Source: Bacteroidota bacterium
GTDB lineage: Bacteria; Bacteroidota; Bacteroidia; Flavobacteriales; Flavobacteriaceae
Length of the DNA stretch: 64,000 bases
Assembly: GCA_023387965.1 (NCBI GenBank)
Contig: JAEWHE010000050.1
Span: 1-64,000 of the forward strand
Direction of reading: 5' to 3'
Positions 60,774 through 64,000 of this stretch are shown in pieces (the first letter of the stretch is position 1; each line of letters begins with the position of its first letter). The notes beneath the pieces were generated by a model that saw only the letters and a list, made by a program, of their open reading frames with translations, did not search any database and was not told where the DNA came from. Both the position numbers and the translations under genes were made by a program.

Positions 60774-61919
60774 ATGAAACAAATCATCCAATTTCTTCTT
60801 TTATCATTTTTCGCCACTTTTTTTGTGAGTTGTAAAAATGGTGATGCTTTTCAAAAAATAACTAAAATCTTCGTCGATCCAGATGCGCGAGCCCAATACG
60901 AACATACTTTTAAGGGCGGTGAAAACGAACTAATTTTTTGGCAGAAAGCATTTCAAGATGGAATACAAACCAGTGTTGAAATTGAGACACCTTACGCTGA
61001 AAAGGGTATTTTTAATCCCAATGTCAATTTGGCTTACAGCTATTTAATTGACTTAAAAGAAGGAGAAAAACTTGACGTTTTGGTTCAAAAAGATTCTTTG
61101 CAGCAAAAAATTTTCCTTAATATTTTTCCTATAGAAAATTTATCCAGTGAAAAATTTGGCTTAGTTGGTACACAAATCAATAAGCTTTCATTTGCGGCTC
61201 CGAGTTTTGGAAAATATTTGCTTGTTATCCAGCCGGAAAATAAAATTTCGGGACAATTTTCATTTATCATCAATAAATATCCAGTTTACGGCTTTCCGGT
61301 TGCGGGAAAATCAAATAATGCGATTGGAAGTTTTTGGGGAATGGATCGCGATGGGGGTAAACGCAAGCACGAAGGTATTGATATTTTTGCCAAAAAAGGA
61401 ACTCCTGTCGTTGCGGTTTCTGACGGAAGAATCACGCGAACCGGAAACACAGGTTTGGGTGGAAAACAAGTTTGGCAACGTACAGAAATTTTTGGAAATT
61501 CAATTTATTATGCACATTTAGACAGCATTAACGTAGCTTCCGGGAGTTATGCAAAGCAAGGTGATACTTTAGGTTTTGTAGGAAATACCGGAAATGCACA
61601 ATTCACGCCACCGCATTTACATTTTGGGATTTACAAAGCTTTCAGTGGTGCGATTGATCCGTTGCCGTTTGTTTTTGAACAGAAAAATATTGCTTTAAAT
61701 TCAAAATTTCCGTTGGATTTCAAGACCGATTTTGTAGAAATCAAAAATGAAAAAGCCAATCTCCGTAAAAAGCCTTCCACTAAATCCGATGTTGTGAAGA
61801 CTTCAAATTTATCTGAAAAGTTGGTTCTTTTGGGACAAAATAATGATTGGTTACATATTCAAACTTCAGATGGTTTGAAAGGATTTGTGCATAAATCTTT
61901 AATAAAAAAAGCCATTTAA
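60774..61919 (+). CDS. M23 metallopeptidase lipoprotein with C-terminal SH3 domain
   Basis: This 381-aa protein counted from MKQIIQF has a lipoprotein signal with lipobox near FFVSC. The catalytic LytM domain (about 175-305) has HEGIDIFAKKGTPVVAV (first His and Asp), YYAHLDS and PHLHFGIYK (HxH). A bacterial SH3 domain follows (about 325-380: NLRKKPSTKSDVVKTSNLSE). The zinc-site residues are present, so it is probably an active cell-wall endopeptidase. A start 8 codons earlier at 60750 is possible, but the later start gives the better signal peptide. It overlaps the convergent DUF421 gene by 4 bp. Confidence 0.88.
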   Translation: MKQIIQFLLLSFFATFFVSCKNGDAFQKITKIFVDPDARAQYEHTFKGGENELIFWQKAFQDGIQTSVEIETPYAEKGIFNPNVNLAYSYLIDLKEGEKLDVLVQKDSLQQKIFLNIFPIENLSSEKFGLVGTQINKLSFAAPSFGKYLLVIQPENKISGQFSFIINKYPVYGFPVAGKSNNAIGSFWGMDRDGGKRKHEGIDIFAKKGTPVVAVSDGRITRTGNTGLGGKQVWQRTEIFGNSIYYAHLDSINVASGSYAKQGDTLGFVGNTGNAQFTPPHLHFGIYKAFSGAIDPLPFVFEQKNIALNSKFPLDFKTDFVEIKNEKANLRKKPSTKSDVVKTSNLSEKLVLLGQNNDWLHIQTSDGLKGFVHKSLIKKAI

Positions 61920-62446
61920 AAAGTCGATTTTTCTGAAGAAATAAATTTTTGTAGAGTTGAAATCCCGCTATTTTCACTTTTTTTAATAACCGAAATATTT
62001 CCGTCAGATTCCATAATAACAGCTTTAACTTCGGCTAAATTTTCGATGCCATTTTTACGAACTTCCGATAAAATTTCGTCTTCGGTAATCACTTCACTCT
62101 TTAATTTTTGATGCAGAAATTTTCCATCGTAATACAATAGGGTAGGCGAAGAGTTGACAATTTTTTCAAATATATTTGACTTTTGCGATAAAATTGCGAA
62201 GAAATATTGCAATAAAATAATTACAATCAGTGCAACACTTCCGTCTATAATAGGAACTTGCGCCAAAATCATCCACGAAAGCGTAGAGCCAAGCGAAACG
62301 GTAACGACAAAATCAAAAGCTGAAAATTTCGATAACGTGCGTTTTCCTGAAATTCTGATAAAAAGAAATAGCGTTAAATATCCAATTGCGGAGCAAATTA
62401 CGATTCGCAATACGTTTTCCCAACTCTCAAAGAATAAATTTTGCAT
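61916..62446 (-). CDS. DUF421 (YetF-like) membrane protein
   Basis: This 176-aa protein has three N-terminal membrane helices (about residues 10-80) and a cytoplasmic C-terminal domain. The YetF-type signature is present: RISGKRTLSKFSAFDFVVTV and SSPTLLYYDGKFLHQKLK, then DGNISVIKKS. The function of YetF is unclear, with links to stress in Bacilli. No neighbouring gene clarifies its role. Confidence 0.88.
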   Translation of the reverse strand: MQNLFFESWENVLRIVICSAIGYLTLFLFIRISGKRTLSKFSAFDFVVTVSLGSTLSWMILAQVPIIDGSVALIVIILLQYFFAILSQKSNIFEKIVNSSPTLLYYDGKFLHQKLKSEVITEDEILSEVRKNGIENLAEVKAVIMESDGNISVIKKSENSGISTLQKFISSEKSTF

Positions 62447-62516
62447 CGACTGTTTTCCTTAAAATTAAAAATTTGGAAGGAAACTAATGTCGAATTTAAC
62501 GTAGCTTTATCAAACG

Positions 62517-62846
62517 TCAATGCGTTGACACTACTTTCAACCCAATTATTGACGCAATTAGGGTGGTGATGAAAAACATTCTCCAAAAAGTTACCGGATC
62601 TTTGAAGAAAAATACTCCCATTAATACCGTTCCAACGGCTCCAATTCCGGTCCAAACTGCATAAGCGGTTCCTAAAGGCAAAGTTTGTGTGGCTTTAATC
62701 AACAGAAACATACTCAAAAAACAGGTCACTAAAAATCCGCCGTACCAAAGGTAAACGTCAGTTCCTTCGGCCGTTTTTGCTTTTGCCAAACATGATGTAA
62801 AGGCTACTTCAAATAATCCTGCGATAATCAATAAAATCCAACTCAT
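62517..62846 (-). CDS. small multidrug resistance family transporter, SugE/Gdx-like
   Basis: This 109-aa protein has four membrane helices and the SMR glutamate in IIAGLFEVAFTSCLAKAK. The helix 3 motif TLPLGTAYAVWTGIGAVGT favours the SugE/Gdx (guanidinium exporter) branch over drug-exporting Qac types, an inference from motif only. It lies 64 bp after the Crp/Fnr-type gene in the same direction. Confidence 0.88.
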   Translation of the reverse strand: MSWILLIIAGLFEVAFTSCLAKAKTAEGTDVYLWYGGFLVTCFLSMFLLIKATQTLPLGTAYAVWTGIGAVGTVLMGVFFFKDPVTFWRMFFITTLIASIIGLKVVSTH

Positions 62847-62910
62847 GGCTCAATATTTTTGGCAAATTTCTATCGAAAATCTCGTAAAATTATTAACAAA
62901 TGATAAGAAA

Positions 62911-63474
62911 TTATTTCACTTTCGAACGGATTCTGCTTAAACTTACCGCTGTAATTCCCAGAAATGATGCGATGTGGATTAAAGCTACTCGTTTAATTAG
63001 TTGAGGATGAAGATGTAAGAGTTGTTGATATCTTTCTGAAGCAGATAAAAACTGACGGTCAATCAATCTTTTTTCAACTTTAACCAATTCTTTTTCGGCT
63101 AATTTTCTACCCCAATTCGAAAGTTCTAAATTTTTTAAAAACAATTCATTAAGTTGATTTGTTCCGATTTTGTAAAACTCACAATTCTCGAGCAATTCAA
63201 TGGTTTCGTAACCAGGTTTTTTGTGAACGTAACTATTCATCGACAGCACGACATCGGCTTCAAGCCCAAACCAAAATGTAATTTGCGAACCGTCAATTTC
63301 TGAAAATGCACGAACAATTCCTTTTTTTAAAAAATAAATATCGGTTTCAATTTTATTTTGTTGGAAAAGAATTTCGCCTTTCGGCAATGAAATAATTTCT
63401 GAAATAGCTTCCAGTTTTTCCAGTGATGATGCGGAAAGCGGAAATATTTTTTCAGAAATTATTCGTAAATCCAT
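62911..63474 (-). CDS. Crp/Fnr-family transcriptional regulator
   Basis: This 187-aa protein has the cNMP-binding-type jelly roll (LPKGEILFQQNKIETDIYF, FLKKGIVRAFSEIDGS) followed by a helix-rich segment. A short C-terminal helix-turn-helix IHIASFLGITAVSLSRIRSK ends the protein without a clear wing, which is the form common in Bacteroidota. It lacks cysteine sensors. It sits between an esterase and an SMR exporter and may control them. A second Met one codon earlier is possible. Confidence 0.88.
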   Translation of the reverse strand: MDLRIISEKIFPLSASSLEKLEAISEIISLPKGEILFQQNKIETDIYFLKKGIVRAFSEIDGSQITFWFGLEADVVLSMNSYVHKKPGYETIELLENCEFYKIGTNQLNELFLKNLELSNWGRKLAEKELVKVEKRLIDRQFLSASERYQQLLHLHPQLIKRVALIHIASFLGITAVSLSRIRSKVK

Positions 63475-63482
63475 CACAAAAG

Positions 63483-64000
63483 TTAATTGTTAGCGTTAAG
63501 CCAATTGATTAAATCTCTAAAATTTTGCGGAGAAACACCATGACCAATCGGGTATTCTTTGTAAGTCACCTCAATGCCCAAATTTTTTAGAAAATCAGGC
63601 GCTTGTCTTGCCCATTGCACCGGAATTACTTGGTCTTGCGAACCATGGGAAACAAACATTTTAAGGTGCGAAAAATTTTTTCCCTCTAAATTTTCGGGCA
63701 TAATTTCGGGATGTAAATAACCGCTCAACGCAATCACATTTTTAATTTTTTCCGGATAAGTTAAGGCAATTGCATAACTCAAAATACTTCCTTGACTGAA
63801 ACCAATCAACGTAACATTTTGATAATCAATTGGTAATTCGCTTTCAAGCTGGTTCAAAAATTTTGTAATCAAATCCCGCGACTCAATCGCTTGTTCATTA
63901 TCAGTAAATTTATTTTGATCTGCGTCAAAATTTATGGCGTACCAAGCGTGACCGTAAGGCTGCAAGTCATAAGGAGCTCTCGCCGAAACCACGTAATAAT
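63483..64000 (-). CDS. alpha/beta hydrolase, phospholipase/carboxylesterase family, 5' end outside window
   Basis: The frame is open to the window edge, so the N-terminus is missing; 172 codons remain. It has VVSARAPYDLQPYGHAWY, nucleophile elbow GFSQG, an acid residue in SHGSQDQVIPV, and the catalytic His in YPIGHGVSPQN. These define the carboxylesterase/Abhydrolase_2 type. The GTG at 63992 is probably an internal Val, not the start. It lies 8 bp before the Crp/Fnr-type gene and is likely in one operon with it. Confidence 0.85.
   Translation of the reverse strand, partial: YYVVSARAPYDLQPYGHAWYAINFDADQNKFTDNEQAIESRDLITKFLNQLESELPIDYQNVTLIGFSQGSILSYAIALTYPEKIKNVIALSGYLHPEIMPENLEGKNFSHLKMFVSHGSQDQVIPVQWARQAPDFLKNLGIEVTYKEYPIGHGVSPQNFRDLINWLNANN

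Noticed and set aside
1..64000. tRNA, rRNA or known riboswitch
   Set aside because: No cloverleaf with a T-loop motif, no rRNA-like segment and no recognisable riboswitch core was seen by eye; a covariance search would be needed to be certain.

Overview
The window is 64 kb of AT-rich chromosomal DNA from a member of the Flavobacteriaceae, most likely Flavobacterium or a close relative. Three things point there. Promoters carry the Bacteroidota -7 element TAnnTTTG and genes lack Shine-Dalgarno sequences. The gene content is typical: a fused ccoN/O cbb3 oxidase operon, a fused alpha/beta 2-oxoacid dehydrogenase E1, DUF4834 and DUF3307 proteins, a YfhO protein, and a tyrosine recombinase with the Bacteroidota-type N-terminal domain. 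No rRNA, tRNA, CRISPR array, prophage or insertion sequence was seen.

Left end (1-4.1 kb), the accessory part. Promoterless genes of unrelated type (two small overlapping genes, a secreted 465-aa protein, a DUF4184 membrane protein) all read leftwards. They are separated by structured sites that begin with TAAC and end with GTTA; two of these are exactly 126 bp and share sequence. The array ends at a third, shorter site 26 bp beyond the stop codon of a 347-aa tyrosine recombinase whose extreme C-terminus looks like an integron integrase. The arrangement is that of an integron cassette array with attC-like sites, but with a recombinase that lacks the IntI-specific insertion. This is the best candidate for an undescribed system.

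4.2-13.7 kb: micro-aerobic respiration. An FNR-type regulator is divergent from a ccoI copper ATPase, followed by ccoS, ccoNO, ccoQ, ccoP, ccoG, ccoH and a TauE/SafE-like protein. Two palindromes, ATGAYAATTRTCAT, lie upstream of ccoI and of ccoS at the same distance from the -7 element, so the neighbouring FNR protein very probably controls the cluster.

13.8-31 kb: housekeeping metabolism (2-oxoacid dehydrogenase E1, pepT, pyrD, HMG-CoA lyase, guaB), a SatD/DUF3307 pair behind four tandem 28-bp operator-like repeats, a TPR histidine kinase, and a KefB/KefF-like pair. 31-41 kb: purB, a sirtuin, an ECF sigma/anti-sigma pair, trmH, a DEAD-box helicase, rdgB, a lactamase-fold hydrolase, and a SRPBCC gene broken by a one-base frameshift.

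41-51.6 kb: envelope genes, with an alpha-oxoamine synthase of the serine palmitoyltransferase type, a GNAT-like protein, an outer-membrane protein, a YfhO protein, a glycosyltransferase and a flippase. 51.9-64 kb: uvrA, an ECF sigma factor with a 46-aa companion, nth, bcp, a conserved protein of unknown function, a PhnP-like hydrolase, an M23 lipoprotein, DUF421, an SMR exporter, a Crp/Fnr regulator and a truncated esterase. At least four copies or fragments of a hairpin-rich intergenic repeat family are scattered through the window.
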